From assembly GCF_029407905.1 (NCBI RefSeq), contig NC_073630.1:49625001-49689000 (forward strand): a stretch of 64,000 bases of DNA, read 5' to 3'. This document shows, one piece after another, positions 20,783 to 32,030 of the stretch. This DNA comes from Bubalus kerabau. Its lineage: Eukaryota; Chordata; Mammalia; Artiodactyla; Bovidae. The notes beneath the pieces were generated by a model. It ran no database searches and was not told the DNA's origin. It worked only from the letters and a program-made list of their open reading frames with translations. Each line of letters opens with the position of its first letter. Position 1 is the first letter of the stretch. The position numbers were made by a program, and so were the translations under genes.

Positions 20783-21108
20783 GGCTTCCCTGGTGGCTCA
20801 GTGTAAAGAATCCACCTGCCAGCGCAGGAGACACCAGTTCGATCCCTGGTCTGGGAAAATCCCACATGCCGAGAAACAAGTAAACCTGAGCACCACAACT
20901 ATTTAGCCTGTGCTCTAGAGCCTGGAACTGCAGCTACTTAAGCCCAAGTGCCTTAGATCCTGCACTCTGTGACAAGACAGGTTAAATGACAATGAGAAGC
21001 CCAGGCACCGCAGCTAGAGAGTTGCCCCTGCTTACAACGATTAGAAAAGAAAAACCAGAGCAACAGTGAAGACCCAGCAGAACAAAAAATAAATAAATAG
21101 TGTTTTGA
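20783..21108 (+). mobile_element. CHR-type long tRNA-Glu SINE
   Basis: The head GGGCTTCCCTGGTGGCTCAG and B box AGTTCGATCCC are followed by the long non-BovB body (tgtgctctagagcctggaac, aatgagaagcccaggcaccg, cagtgaagacccagcagaac) and an AAATAAATAAATAG tail. A 16-bp target-site duplication with one mismatch (20767-20782 and 21109-21124, AAAAATMTAGCTTTAG) marks both ends. Confidence 0.9.
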
Positions 21109-21249
21109 AAAAATATAGCTTTAGAGACAAGAACAGCACCGTGAAAGACATAACATGATCACATGGCACTAAATACAAGTGCGTTTCAAACTTAAACAGG
21201 TCTCAGATGTGTATTCTTCCACAGAAAACACATTTTTCTTCCTGAAATC

Positions 21250-21650
21250 CTTACGCTAGTGGCTGTTCACACTGTCTACTCAGTAACCCAAACCAGAAGC
21301 CTCAGACGTGTCCTCAAATTCCCATCATCCCCAACTTCACACTTAATTCTACAGACATATGTTTCTGTCAATTCAAAGTCATCTCTTGATGCTCCCACCT
21401 CCTCTTCATCTCCATGGCAAGTTCCAGCTCTCGTCAAATCTTATAAAAAGGCTACTGCAGGAGCCTCTTCCTTAACCTTTCACCTCTTCAGAGCCTTTTC
21501 AGCTTCCAAAAGTTAAAACTTTCCTATAACACCTTGGTTCTTGCCTGCTTAAACCTCTGTTAACTTTCCACTTTGCCTAATGTAAAGTCCCACCTCCTTA
21601 AATACAAAACTTCATTAACTGGACTAAATTTAGCTGCTCAGTCTCTCACC
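21250..21650 (+). repeat. L2 LINE fragment
   Basis: 'ccagaagcctcagacgtgtc', 'atcccctcaaattcccatc'-like text, 'ttctgtcaattcaaagtcat' and 'aggctactgcaggagcctct' match the L2 region upstream of its tail. Confidence 0.65.
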
Positions 21651-21879
21651 CACACTTGAAACTTTGCCTATACCCAGACATTCACTAGCTTGAGAAGGAC
21701 TGAAAAGAGGCCATGTTCACAGGGGACAGAAGAACAGGTTAAATGACATCATGTGGAGATGGCCAGGCTGCTGAATAGCATGGGACACTCAAGGAGATGG
21801 TCGAGATAGTTTCTTAAAAAAAAACATCAGTATCATTTTTTTTTTAATTGTTGAGGATGTTCTAGATCTAAAGAGGCTA

Positions 21880-22790
21880 AAGAAATTCAACCAGAGCCAT
21901 GCATCTGATTGGATCCTGGTTCAGGAAAACATTTTTAAAAACTCTAAAGTTAACTGTGTGGCTATCTGGAAGAAGAGCTTTTCAAAGAGAAGAAACATTC
22001 AATGCAAAGGCCCTAGAGGGGGCCCTGTCTGGCTTTTTCAAGGAACAGCAAAGGAGCCCAGTGTGCCTAGAGAGGGGTGAAAAAGTTGTAAGGACAGAAG
22101 AATGTATAGACTCTCTGCAAAGACTTTGGATTTGAATCTATTTTCCACATGTTAACCTTGAAATGTCTATTTGATATCCAAGTGGAGGTGTTGAGTAGGG
22201 ACTTGGGTACACAAGTCTGAAATTCGGGAGAGAATCTGGGAAAAGAGATAAAAAAGCAGGAGTCATCAGCATACTAGATAATTTCAAAGCCAGGAGACTG
22301 AATGAGGTCACCAAGGGAATGATCATAAAGGGAAGGTTCAAAAGCTCATTGAGGTGCTCCCATATAAGAGGGCAGGGAAGAAAGAGGGACCAGCCAAGGT
22401 GGCTCTGAAGGATTGACCATGGAGGAGAAAAGCCCAGAGAAAGAGGTAGGGTCGAGCCAAGTGAGGACAGTGTCTCCAGCAGGAGGGGTAGCACCCCTGC
22501 TGCTGGTGGGTCAAAGATGATGCCTGAGACCTGGGTTTATCCACATATGGACAGAGGGACCACTAACCTTGAACTTGGACGGCAGTTTTGGTGGAGTGAC
22601 ACAGGAATACAACAGATCAGACGGGGCACAGGAGAGACCCAGAAGGGAGTGATTGAACAGCAAGTGCACAGACCATCGAAACAGGAGTCCTTGGATGACG
22701 TCACAGCCAAAGGGGAAGGGGGTCAAGAGATGTTTTTGGCTTTTGGGTTTTTTTTGTTTTTGCTTTAAGATTGGTGTAAAAGCCCTGTGC
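21880..22790 (+). repeat. ancient interspersed repeat (L1M-type, tentative), long copy
   Basis: 'aaacattcaatgcaaaggcc' and 'aaggaacagcaaaggagcc' (5' part), then 'ggcagttttggtggagtgac' and 'ggggaagggggtcaagagat' (3' part), are diagnostic phrases of one high-copy mammalian repeat. It is the longest copy here. A full palindromic CRE (22696-22703) lies inside it. Confidence 0.5.
22696..22703. promoter_or_regulatory. full palindromic CRE (TGACGTCA)
   Basis: A perfect CREB/ATF consensus, including its central CpG, in a CpG-poor region. By sequence alone it is a binding candidate only. Confidence 0.35.
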
Positions 22791-23094
22791 TGATGCAACT
22801 GAGTGAGTGAATGAGCGAGTAAGCTGGTGCAAATAGGGTCAAGGAGGGTTCTTGCCGTAGGGGAGAGGTCTGAGCAGGTTTAGGAACTGAGTCCCAGGTA
22901 ATAGGTGATGCCCCAGGAAGAGACGAACACAGAGAGGCCAGGGTGCTGTTCCCAGTGGCCTCTCTCTGCCTCCACTGGCCGCGTCCTACCTCCTGTTGAC
23001 ACCAGAATCTGGCTTTTCTAACAGCCGCTCTGCCTGGAGCCCAATTAAGGCAAAGATACAAATTCGCCCAGCCATGGCCCCACGGAGTCTGGCC

Positions 23095-23460
23095 TCAGGG
23101 CTGCAGCCCATTTGGAAAACGTTTTAATTTCATTTGTGTGTTTTTTCAATTTGATTATTAAGTGCTGTTTGCACATGGACAGGGGGAAGGCCTGTTTTTA
23201 TTCCCCGATTCCCCTTCCTCCCTGGCCTGCGTGCCTCCCTGGTGAGTAATGGGGAGGCCGCTTTTCTGGAACACAAGGGAAAACTTCCAGCAAATTGCAA
23301 AAGCATGTTCCTTCCTTGAAAAATCCTTTCACACTTGTTTTTAACTCCGTTTGTAAAGTTCATGAAAAGCCTCCATAAATGTACTTTAAAAGGCCTTAAC
23401 TTTCTTTGTTCTCTATGGCGAACTTTCTTTCTCTCTCTTAAGGGGGTATGTAATTTAAAG
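23095..23460. promoter_or_regulatory. candidate conserved non-coding element
   Basis: No transposon phrase is recognisable. The stretch has balanced composition with TAAT/ATTA-type and E-box words (aatttgattattaagtgctg, cataaatgtactttaaaagg) and lies in a SINE-poor 5.5-kb block. The style resembles developmental enhancers, but conservation cannot be measured here. Confidence 0.35.
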
Positions 23461-25479
23461 GGATAATAAACAAGACATAAAGCCAGAGGGGTGAGTGGTG
23501 TGATGAAGGGAATGAAACAAACTTTAGAAATGTCAGGGGTCTGTAGGGAGGGGGAAATTCCATCTGCATTTTCAGGAGGTAACAGCCTAACACTTCCCAG
23601 AGACTCCTCAGATTTGTTTCTTGGGTTATTAACATTTCACACAGGACTCGGGCAGCAGGGCAGACAGAAAGAGCAAAGTCATAAAGGCTCAGGAGGAACG
23701 ACAAATCCTTTTAGGCACATTTCAGCGGTCTGAAATATAAGGGGAGCTGGAGACGGATAAAATAAAAAACGGTGTTGTCAAGAATTTGCAAAGAAGGTTC
23801 TTGCCTGGACGCTAGAGCAGCGTGTTGTCTGGACAGAGACATGCAGACATTCTTAAAGGGGACTGAGGCCGTATAACGAGTTCCCTCTGCAGAGAGAGAC
23901 AGCATTCAGGTTTGGGTCATTGTCAGCCACAGAGTCGGACACGACTGAAGTGACTTAGCAGCAGCAGCAGCAGCCTAAGAAGCTCTCTAAATATGGGCAG
24001 GAGGAGGAAGGGGCAGAGAGGGGGCGGGGGGTGGTCCTAGCCTCAGCACCCACCAGGGCCACCCAGGGGACCAGCAGGAGATGGGGGAAGTGCTGTGGGT
24101 GCTTGGCAGGCGGGGCTCAGGGGCTGGGGCCTGTGCTCTAGCCAGTCACTGTGCAGCTCCCCGTTATTGGTCTGTCCCCAGTATCTGAGTCTATCCAGGG
24201 GGCCATGTCTGATGTATCTGTCGTTAGCCTCTAGGCTCCAAAGTTGGCAAAGTGACGATGGAGACCGCTGCCTGTCCATTTCTCTCTGTAGCACCTGCTT
24301 CCTTCCTGGGTGCCCTTCCTGTGAGTTCCATCTTTTACCCATCAACCAGACTCCAGAAAAGAGATCAAGAAGAGGCAGGAAGCTGCACTGGGACAAAGGC
24401 CTGAGATAGAAAACTTCCACCTCTTAGGTGACATGGACCCAGCCTCAGCTGGTGGTGTCTGCCTGGGATTCTGGGAGGTTCCAGTGGGGCTGATGTTCAT
24501 GGCCATGTAAGTGACCAGCAGACAGAGCCCTAAATCTCCACGAGCCTCAGGAAAACCAGCAGTGCCCCATCCTGTCCCTCAGTGGCTGGGCTGGACGCAC
24601 AGGCCCTGGGGCTCCTACTGCTGGGGAGGCGGTCTTGCAGACCCTCCTGCCTGCCTAGCTGCTGCCCCACCCTCCAGAGCTGGCCAGTTGCCTCCTCTCT
24701 GTTCCTCCTTGTCCTTGAGCACCATCCCCCCTCTCTTCCTCTTTCTGCTTCTGAACTCTGGATTCCCCCTCTCCCTCCCACTCTCTTGGCAGAGGGCCAG
24801 GGAGTCTTGGGGGCTTGGCCTCAAGATCAGGACTGGTTTCCTGCTGAGCCATGGTTTCCCCAAAGACCGTTCACCACACTCCACACTGGGGGCTTTCCCC
24901 ACCCCTAGAAATACCCTCAGGGGAAAGACGGACAATGACTATGTCTTTCTTTGTGCCTCAAGTGTCAGCCCAGCCTGATACCCTGCTGCCTCCAACACCT
25001 GATCTTCTATCCCTTTTTCCATTTTGCAAATGGAAAACCGAGGCTCAAAGAGGACTACAGAGCTTCTGAAGTCATCCTTGTACCTAAGGAAACAGTTGCT
25101 AAATACATCTGATTCTGTCTTCTTCTTAGGACAGATCTGGTCTCTAAGGTTGCATCAGAGCTATTAACCTTCACTTCTCTGATGCACTTGCCATCCTTTC
25201 ACTGAGACACCAACTTTCTCTTGCTTCCATGTCCCTTTCCCCACCCCAGTGTAGCATAAGCTTCGTGCCTGCTGTGGCTCTTTCCACAGCCTAGGTTCCA
25301 CCAGAACCCAAAACCTATCGAGAGTGAACAAGAGCGTGTTGTGACACAGCTCCCAGCTCCTGTGCTTTTCATCTCAGCCACTTGGACGTGCACAAAGCAT
25401 TTGTATGTGCTTGCAACAGAATAGGTTCAGCTTGGCAAACCCAAGACCATCAGCCCCCTTGTTTAAAATCTGCTCCCTC
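23461..25479. other. mostly unique GC-rich sequence
   Basis: Contains only the Bov-A2 tail at 23926 and an Sp1-like GGGGGCGGGG near 24020. 24500-25000 is C/T-rich and carries several overlapping frames without domains. 25010-25090 (ccattttgcaaatggaaaac) may be a small MIR or L2 remnant. Confidence 0.45.
23926..23973 (+). mobile_element. Bov-A2 3' tail fragment with (AGC)n
   Basis: ACAGAGTCGGACACGACTGA, AGTGACTTAGC, then (AGC)n. This is only the last ~48 bp of a Bov-A2 element. Confidence 0.88.
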
Positions 25480-26060
25480 AATTAACTTGGGGGATGGGGA
25501 AACTAATAAAGAAGTTTTATTAAATGCAAAGAAGATCATCACTTTCAAATGTCCCCGTGGAGGAGCCTGAGCCAAATGGCTGTGATTATTCGTCTGAACT
25601 AACTGGTCCTTTATGGGGAGATGAGTGAGAGCAGAGTTTGTGCAAGGCGCCAGGAGAAGCCGCCCCCGCTTGGCCCCGGGAAGGCTCTTTTTAGGGCATG
25701 CTGGTTTGTACACACACTGATAGCTGTTTCATATCTGGGCTGATGAGCTTGACCGAGCGGTTGCCACACAGCCAGCACACGCGCTCAGCAGGGCTGGGAG
25801 GGGGTGTTTATGGGGCTCACCGCTAATGACTCCCATTTATGGAGCATGTGTGGAGCAGCTGAGCGGGCCGGCTAAGACAGGACATCAACAAGGCCTGGGG
25901 TTTGCAGGCCGGCTGCACGCACAGGCTTTCCCCAGCAGCTGTTGGGATGGTTCTGTGTACAAGCTTCTGGGAGTATCAGAGGCTCCTCGGACTCAGGCCT
26001 TTCAGTGCAAACAATAGTCTGATGAGCATGGTTTTACTAAGGAAGCTGCCAGCCAAACCA
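25480..26060. promoter_or_regulatory. candidate conserved non-coding element
   Basis: No repeat is recognised over ~580 bp. The block combines homeobox-type words (ttttattaaatgc, gattattcgtctg, ccgctaatgactccc) with CpG-containing GC-rich parts (caaggcgccaggagaagccg) and MEF2/CArG-like AT words. That mixture is typical of deeply conserved enhancers. No exon-like frame with splice sites is evident. Confidence 0.4.
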
Positions 26061-26069
26061 ATTGGACGA

Positions 26070-26300
26070 GGCTGGGAGTAAAAATTATTGCCTACGAGAA
26101 TAAGCCTTGTGCCAGGCATTGTGGAAAGCACACGTGTATTTTTTCTCTTTCATATAATCCTCAAACAAACCTATGAAGTTGGCACTACTTTTCTGTTGTT
26201 TGTTTAATGCTCATGGTACAGAGGAAGAAACAGGCCTAGTGAGGTGATGCTTCTTGCCCAGAGCTGTGGAGCTGCAATTTAACTCTGGTGCTTGAACTCC
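26070..26300 (-). repeat. MIR SINE
   Basis: 'agccttgtgccaggcattgt', 'ataatcctcaaacaaaccta', 'acagaggaagaaacaggcct' and 'ttgaactccagagcctggct' give the reversed MIR almost end to end. Confidence 0.85.
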
Positions 26301-26364
26301 AGAGCCTGGCTACATGAGCACAGAGAAGTGAGTTCTAGAAGTTGAATCATCATTTTAAGTCACA

Positions 26365-26580
26365 GTTATGGGCAGGATGGCATAGCAATTAAAACATGCC
26401 CTTTGGTATTAGAAAGACCTAGATTTGAGGTTCAGCTTTCCCAGTTCAGTTACAGGTTACATAAACTGTTTAACTTACCCATTGAAAACCTTGGTTTCCT
26501 CTATAAAAGTGGGAATAGTAGTAAAATCTACCAGTAGGTCTTGGAAAGCTGCAGCACCCAGCACAGAGTAAGCCTTGGGT
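26365..26580 (+). repeat. MIR SINE
   Basis: 'tttggtattagaaagaccta', 'aactgtttaacttacccatt', 'tttcctctataaaagtggga' and 'agcacccagcacagagtaag' give the forward MIR, placed about 65 bp from an oppositely oriented MIR. Confidence 0.8.
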
Positions 26581-26604
26581 GAATATGTAGCAACACATGC
26601 ATAC

Positions 26605-26822
26605 ATGTATGCTAAGTTGCTTCAGTCGTGTCCAACTCTTTGCAACCCTATGGACTATAGCCCACCAGGCTCCTCTGTTCATGGGATTCTCCAGGCAAGA
26701 ATATTGGAATGGGTTGCCATGCCCTCCTCCAGGGGATCTTCCCGACCTAGGGATCGAACCAGCATCTCCTGCGGCTCCTGGATTGCAGGCAGATTCTTTA
26801 CCATTGAGCCACCAGGGAAGCC
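26605..26822 (-). mobile_element. Bov-tA SINE
   Basis: Full-length reversed copy from TATGCTAAGTTGCTTCAGTC to the head GAGCCACCAGGGAAGCCC, with reversed B box GGGATCGAACC. Confidence 0.95.
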
Positions 26823-27429
26823 CACGTAACCACACACCCATACCCATTAAGGTCAGTGGCACTGTGAATCCAGATGTGGACCCACAAAGGCAGGAGCAGA
26901 TGCTGGAGTGTGGCTTCTGTGATATACCATCTGTGAGCCCTTAGGTAAATGACAGCCACCTAAGCCTTCATTCCTGCAGTGGAAGGGGAGAGTGACAGGA
27001 CTGCTCACAACAGAACCAATGTAATCGGGATGTTGGGACCACACAGAGTGGGTGTGAGGAACCCATCCTGCATCTTCCGATGCACTGGAAATGCTGCTCT
27101 GTGGCTCTGGAAACCTTGGTTGGATTTCTCCCCTTTTGAGCACAGCCGCCTGCACATTTCACATAGTTATGAGCAGCGGAGGAAACAGAAACCCGACCTT
27201 CAAATTTCTTATGCACTGCAGGGGGAAGATGGGACCAACAGAAATAAAGCACTCATTAAAAGCAAGATGACATGTCCATATACACACATACTTGTAGATA
27301 ATCACTTGCAGCCATGCGGAGACCCAGGCAGAGGCTGTGGGATTTTGCTGGAGTGCTGGGAGAGACATGTGGGAAGCTTTCTGGAAGGAGTGGCATTTGG
27401 GAAAGAGAAGGGAGGGCCCCCTAGAGCAG
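26823..27429. other. unique sequence, nothing recognised
   Basis: A 175-codon + frame (26979-27506) overlaps long frames on the other strand. No domain recognised. Confidence 0.4.
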
Positions 27430-27512
27430 GGGGTCAGGTTTATTTCCTTCTCATCTTGTACTTCCTGTGCTCAGCACACAGTAGGTGTTCAACGCGTGCT
27501 TGCTGAATGAGA
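27430..27512 (+). repeat. L2 tail
   Basis: 'tcatcttgtacttcctgtgc', 'cagcacacagtaggtgttca' and 'gcttgctgaatgagaa' match the L2 terminus. Confidence 0.7.
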
Positions 27513-28239
27513 ACAGGAAGTGGAGAGAGGGGGTTCCAAGCAGGGGAAGTGAACAAACAGTATGGTGGTGACTCAGAAGGAGGGCAGATGCTCCGCTAAC
27601 TGCTGAAGGCATGAGTTTATTTTTCTTTAAGTATTTTCTGCCAAGGTTTGGTCCACAATACGTCAGAGTCAGAGAGAGAGAGGAGACGACCTTCTACCTA
27701 TGTGGTGCCGGTGTAGTCCACCTTCACGTGTCCACCATCACGCCTGCTTCTTATCTTTCTCCTCTCATCCGCTTTTTGCTTTGTGATGCTGGAAGGGTCC
27801 CTACAAACCACTTTTCACAGACTCTGATGACAGCTGGCTCTCTGTGAAGTTCTGCCGATAGGAAGCATTAGAGGAATATTGGGAGGTGAGAGAAAAGAAG
27901 GAGAACTTCATTTCTGACTTTCAGTTCCTGTTAGTGTCTCTCCAGCAAGAGTAGACAGTGGGCTCCACTTCCCAACCCCTTTTGATACTCCCCGAGGCCC
28001 CTCACATGTCCCTGTAGGGAGTCCAGAGCCTCCCATCAGCCACGGCACCTGGGGAAGGGCTTCCTCATCCACTGGGCATCAGACAGCCCCTGGCACCTCC
28101 TTGGGGATGTGAGCACCTGTCAAATCTCTCGCTCTTCTCAGTGGTCTGAGGACTTCAAGGGTCTGACTGAAAGCCACACAGCTGCCCCGCTGGAGCCCAG
28201 TATCAGTCTCGTGAGACTGACTTCCAAGGTCATAAGCTC
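27513..28239. other. unique sequence, nothing recognised
   Basis: No repeat or exon recognised. A short GA-rich tract lies at 27670-27690. Confidence 0.4.
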
Positions 28240-28425
28240 TGTTAACCACCCTCTGCCCCTTTTTCTGCTGACCTCAGGTATTATTAATCTCTGGGTTACC
28301 TCAGCATCCTCTTTTTGATCTCTCACTTGTGTAACAAATTCTTTTATTAAGCCCCTGTGTTTTGAAATATCTGCTGTGGTTTCTCTTTCCCTGACTAGAC
28401 CCTAACTGATAGAGTAAACTTATCA
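28240..28425 (+). repeat. probable LTR 3' end
   Basis: 'cttttattaagcccctgtgt', 'atatctgctgtggtttctct' and 'agaccctaactgatagag' resemble the terminal part of old ERVL or MaLR LTRs (aataaagcc..., ...ctgactgatac). The subfamily cannot be given. Confidence 0.45.
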
Positions 28426-28669
28426 GATCACGTAACCCCAACGTCCAGCTTGAGAACAGTCTCCAGGCACAATTTGTTCCAGAGGCTCTAATCTCATTAG
28501 GGCTCCTTTCTGTTTTCTAACATTTTCTCAGCACTGATCTGTTCTGTCTGTATATTGTCTTGAGGATAGCTACCTTCAGGTAGCAAAAATTGCTGTAGCA
28601 CCCTTATTCCTCATAGAGATAAACCATACTGCCTGTGAGGAAAAGAGGATGTGTTTGTCACAGATTTTT

Positions 28670-28730
28670 TTTTTTTATTTTTTTATTTTTAGACTTTACA
28701 TAACTGTATTAGTTTTGCCAAATATCAAAA
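28670..28730 (-). mobile_element. ruminant L1 3' end, ~60 bp insertion
   Basis: The T-run and TTTATTTTTAGACTTTACAT, followed by TATTAGTTTTGCCAAATATC, are the reversed 3' UTR and poly(A) of the ruminant L1. TGTCACAGATTTTT at 28656 is repeated at 28731, a target-site duplication that proves a discrete, extremely 5'-truncated insertion. Confidence 0.88.
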
Positions 28731-28817
28731 TGTCACAGATTTTTAAACTAGAGTCCTGAGCTTCACTCTGCTCATACTGGCTTTAGCCATTTGCCCAACA
28801 CTGAACCAATAACTGTC

Positions 28818-29080
28818 GGAGAAGGCAATGGCACCCCACTCCAGTACTCTTGCTTGGAAAATCCCATGGACAGAGGAGCCTGTTAGGCTGCAATCCATGG
28901 GGTCGCTAAGAGTCGGACACGACTGAGCGACTTCACTTTCACTTTTCACTTTCATGCATTGGAGAAGGAAATGGCAACCCACTCCAGTGTTCTTGCCTGG
29001 AGAATCCCAGGGATGGGGGAGCCTGGTGGGCTGCCATCTACGGGGTCACAGAGAGTCGGACACGACTGAAGTGACTTAGC
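28818..29080 (+). mobile_element. Bov-A2 SINE (full dimer)
   Basis: Two Bov-A units are joined by CTTCACTTTCACTTTTCACT. It starts GGAGAAGGCAATGGCACCCC and ends GAAGTGACTTAGC. A perfect 14-bp target-site duplication, GAACCAATAACTGT (28803-28816 and 29084-29097), brackets it, so it is young. Confidence 0.97.
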
Positions 29081-30078
29081 ATAGAACCAATAACTGTGGC
29101 CAAGGCCTGGGTCCATTGATTAGCTAGGTCACATGTTCTGTTTCTAAAGCTGGTGGTGTCAACTTTCATAGAGATACAGGGCTTACCAAATGGAAATCAG
29201 GGTTTCTGGGAGGTGATGGACTGATGCTGATGAGATCAACAGACACTTGTGCCCTGAAACTCATCATAGATTGTACAGGGCAGCCCCACTTTCACATTTC
29301 TCTCATTTTGTAAATACAATGCCTTTTCAGATATAAAACGAAATGTACGGTGATGGTGTTTTAGGTATTACACCTAAGGGACATACCTGAAAGAAATAAT
29401 TGATAAACTGAAGTCCATTAAACTTAAAAACTGTATATGAAGGACATCGAATAAGAAAACGAGTAACAGGTTGGAAGATAATACTTGCAAGGGCACCTGT
29501 GAAAAATCCTGCTCAGCAAAATTTACAAAGAACTCTTAAAACTCAGCAATAAGAAGACAAACAATCCAATCAAAACAAGGGAATAAAAACCTTAACAGAC
29601 ACTTCACCAAAGACAAATATGCAGACTACAGTCAAACGTACAAAAATATGCACGTCATTATCACAGAGATGCAAATTAAAACAATAGTGAATACTGCTAA
29701 GGCGCCGACAATGTTAGAATGGTCAAAATCCAGAACACTGATGCCAAATGCTGGTGAGGACGTGGAGCAACGGGAACCCAAATTCTTTGCAGGTGGGAAT
29801 GCAAAATGGTAGAGCTATTTTGGGAGATGATTTGACAGTTTCTTACAAAACTAAACATACTCTTACTATTCAATCCGGCAACTGTGCTCCTTGGTATTTA
29901 CCCAAAGGAGCTGAAACCTTATGTCCACACAAAAACCTGCATATGAGTGTTTATAGCAGCTTTATTCATGATTGCCCAAACTTAGAATCAACCAAGATGT
30001 CATTTAGCAAGTGAATAAATCAACTGTTGTACATCCAGGCAATGGAAGATTTTTGCACTAAAGAAATAATTTATCAGT

Positions 30079-30306
30079 GGGACTTCCCTGGTGGTCTCAT
30101 GGCTAAGACTTTGAGCTGCCAATGTAGGGGACCTGGGTTCAGTCAGTCCCTGGTCAGGGAACCAGATCGCAAATGCCACAACCAAGAATTCACATGCTGC
30201 ATGCCACAGTGAAGGTCAAAGATCCCAAGTGGCCACAACTAAGACAGCAACAACAACACAGGCACAGCCAAATAAATAATTAAAAATAAAATAAAATTTT
30301 TTTTTT
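30079..30306 (+). mobile_element. CHR-2-type tRNA-Glu SINE
   Basis: GGACTTCCCTGGTGGTCTCATGG head, B-box region GGGTTCAGTCAGTCCCTGG, body 'cacatgctgcatgccacagt', and an AATAAATAATTAAAAATAAA tail. AATTATC/AATTTATC at both ends is a short target-site duplication. It lies inside the older L1. Confidence 0.82.
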
Positions 30307-30556
30307 AATTATCAAGCCATGAAGAGACATGGAGGAACCTTAATACGTATTACTAAGTGAAGAAGCCAACCTGAAAAGGCTACACACTGTTTGATTCCAA
30401 CTTAATGACATTCTGGAAAAGACAAAACTATGGGAACAGTAAGAAGATGAGCGCCAGGGGTAGGAGAGGAGGGATGAAAAGGCAGAGCACAGATAACTTT
30501 TAGGGGCAGTGAAAAAGTTCTGTATGATACTATAATGGTGGGTATATGTCTTTATG

Positions 30557-30771
30557 GCTTCCCCGGTGGCTCAGTGGTAAAGAATCCTCCTGCAATGCAA
30601 GAGATGCAAGAGACATGGGTTCAATCGCTGGGTTGGGAAGATCCCATGGAAGTGGGCACGGCAACCCACTCTAGTATTCTTGCCTGAAGAATCCCAAGGA
30701 CAGAGGAGCCTGGCTGGCAGCAGTCCATGGGGTCACAAAGCGTCGGACACCAAGCAAAGCACAGCATAGCA
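30557..30771 (+). mobile_element. Bov-tA SINE
   Basis: Starts GGCTTCCCCGGTGGCTCAGT with B box GGGTTCAATCGC. GTATATGTCTTTAT before and GTGTATCTTTATA after form the target-site duplication. It splits the L1 3' UTR. Confidence 0.94.
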
Positions 30772-31050
30772 CGTGTATCTTTATACATTTGTCCAAGCCC
30801 GTAGAACGTACAACACCAAGAGTTAACTCTAAGGTAAACCATGGACTTTGGATTTTGGGTGACCATGTGTCAATGTAGTTCATCAACTGTAACAAGTGTA
30901 CCATTGTGGTGGGCCATGTTGGTAACAGGAAGACTATGCATGTGTGGGAGCAGAGAGTATATGGAAAATCTCTGCCTCCCTCTCAAATTTAACATGATCC
31001 CAAAACTGCTCTGAAAAATTAATCTTTAAAATAAATAGAATAAAGTATGT

Positions 31051-31549
31051 GTACCCAAGTGAAACTTGATTTCTATTTCTTTTTCAAATATCTTCACAAA
31101 TGAGAAATAACCCTTTGGTTAACATGTATCCCAGTGTAGGTTTCAAAGGCAGAGTTCCAAAGGCCCATGAAGCAAACACAGATCAGGGAGTTCTGAGCCT
31201 CAGATAAGCTGTCTCCACTCCTTTGTGGTCAGAGAAGTGATAAGGAAGATGCTGAACAACCACAGTTTCCAGGAAATACTTTTCTATTTTTAACTTACAT
31301 GAATTCCCATTCATTGGAAACACCACCAGAAAGGGTTCATTTCTGTCTCATCGACAACAAGCTCACCCCAGGTGCTCGGAAGTTTTCAAGACAATATTAA
31401 TAGATGAAAACCACCATCCTCCAGGGTCAGCTGAAAACATCCCCTGACATTGTTTAGACCCTCTAGTCCTCCTTAGGGACCAAACTGTTCTGTGAAATAA
31501 GACTATATGATGTTCTTTTATTTTGTTTTTCTTCTCTCTCTTTTATTTC
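31051..31549. other. unique sequence, nothing recognised
   Basis: AT-rich sequence with no recognised repeat or exon. Confidence 0.4.
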
Positions 31550-31645
31550 TGATAAAAAGAATTAAGACCCAGGGAGATCAATTGGTTTGCCCGGGGTCAC
31601 ACAGCAAGATCAAGATGCTGACTAAATTCATACGTGAGGGCATTG
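31550..31645 (-). repeat. MIR SINE fragment
   Basis: 'attaagacccagggagatca', 'tttgcccggggtcacacagc' and 'aagatgctgactaaattcat' correspond to the reversed MIR centre. Confidence 0.7.
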
Positions 31646-31769
31646 GCTCCTAATGTCCCAACACAAGGCCATCTTGTTTCCAGATGACCTTCATTCTCCC
31701 TGTAGAACCCCAGGAGCTTAGGCAGCATCCTTTCAAGGGCACCATTTAATCATCACAAAATGCTCTACC

Positions 31770-32030
31770 AGGAAATAACATTAATGAACCCTTGTGCAGC
31801 CCTTATTGTGTTCCAGACAGTTTTCTGAGCCTTGTACAGTTGTTACTTTATTTAATTCTCAGACAGCCTTGTGAGGTAGATGCTATTCGCAGCAGCATCC
31901 ACAGGGTACAGATGGGGATACTGAGGCCCCGGCAGGTTCAGTAAGTGGTCCATGATTTCTCTACCAGCAAGAGTGAGCTCTGAGCTGGGAACCCCGGCAG
32001 CGAGCTCCTGGAATACTGCATTACCTTTGA
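31770..32030 (-). repeat. MIR SINE
   Basis: 'gcccttattgtgttccagac', 'ttaattctcagacagccttg', 'gtacagatggggatactgag' and 'cagtaagtggtccatgattt' are the reversed MIR order. Confidence 0.8.

Larger units (their letters stand above)
29371..31050 (+). repeat. L1MA/L1MB-type LINE-1 3' end
   Basis: It covers the end of ORF2 and the 3' UTR. ORF2 phrases include 'cagacacttcaccaaagaca', 'atgctggtgaggacgtggag' and 'tttacccaaaggagctgaaa'. 3' UTR phrases include 'atactataatggtgggtata', 'cgtacaacaccaagagttaa' and 'aaactgctctgaaaaattaa'. The ORF2 frame is broken throughout. Two younger SINEs lie inside (30079-30306 and 30557-30771). Confidence 0.85.

Noticed and set aside
26979..27506. 175-codon + frame
   Set aside because: Runs into an L2 tail, has no domain, and long frames on the opposite strand overlap it.
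29371..31050. intact LINE-1 with coding capacity
   Set aside because: Only the ORF2 3' end and 3' UTR remain, with many stops and two SINE insertions.
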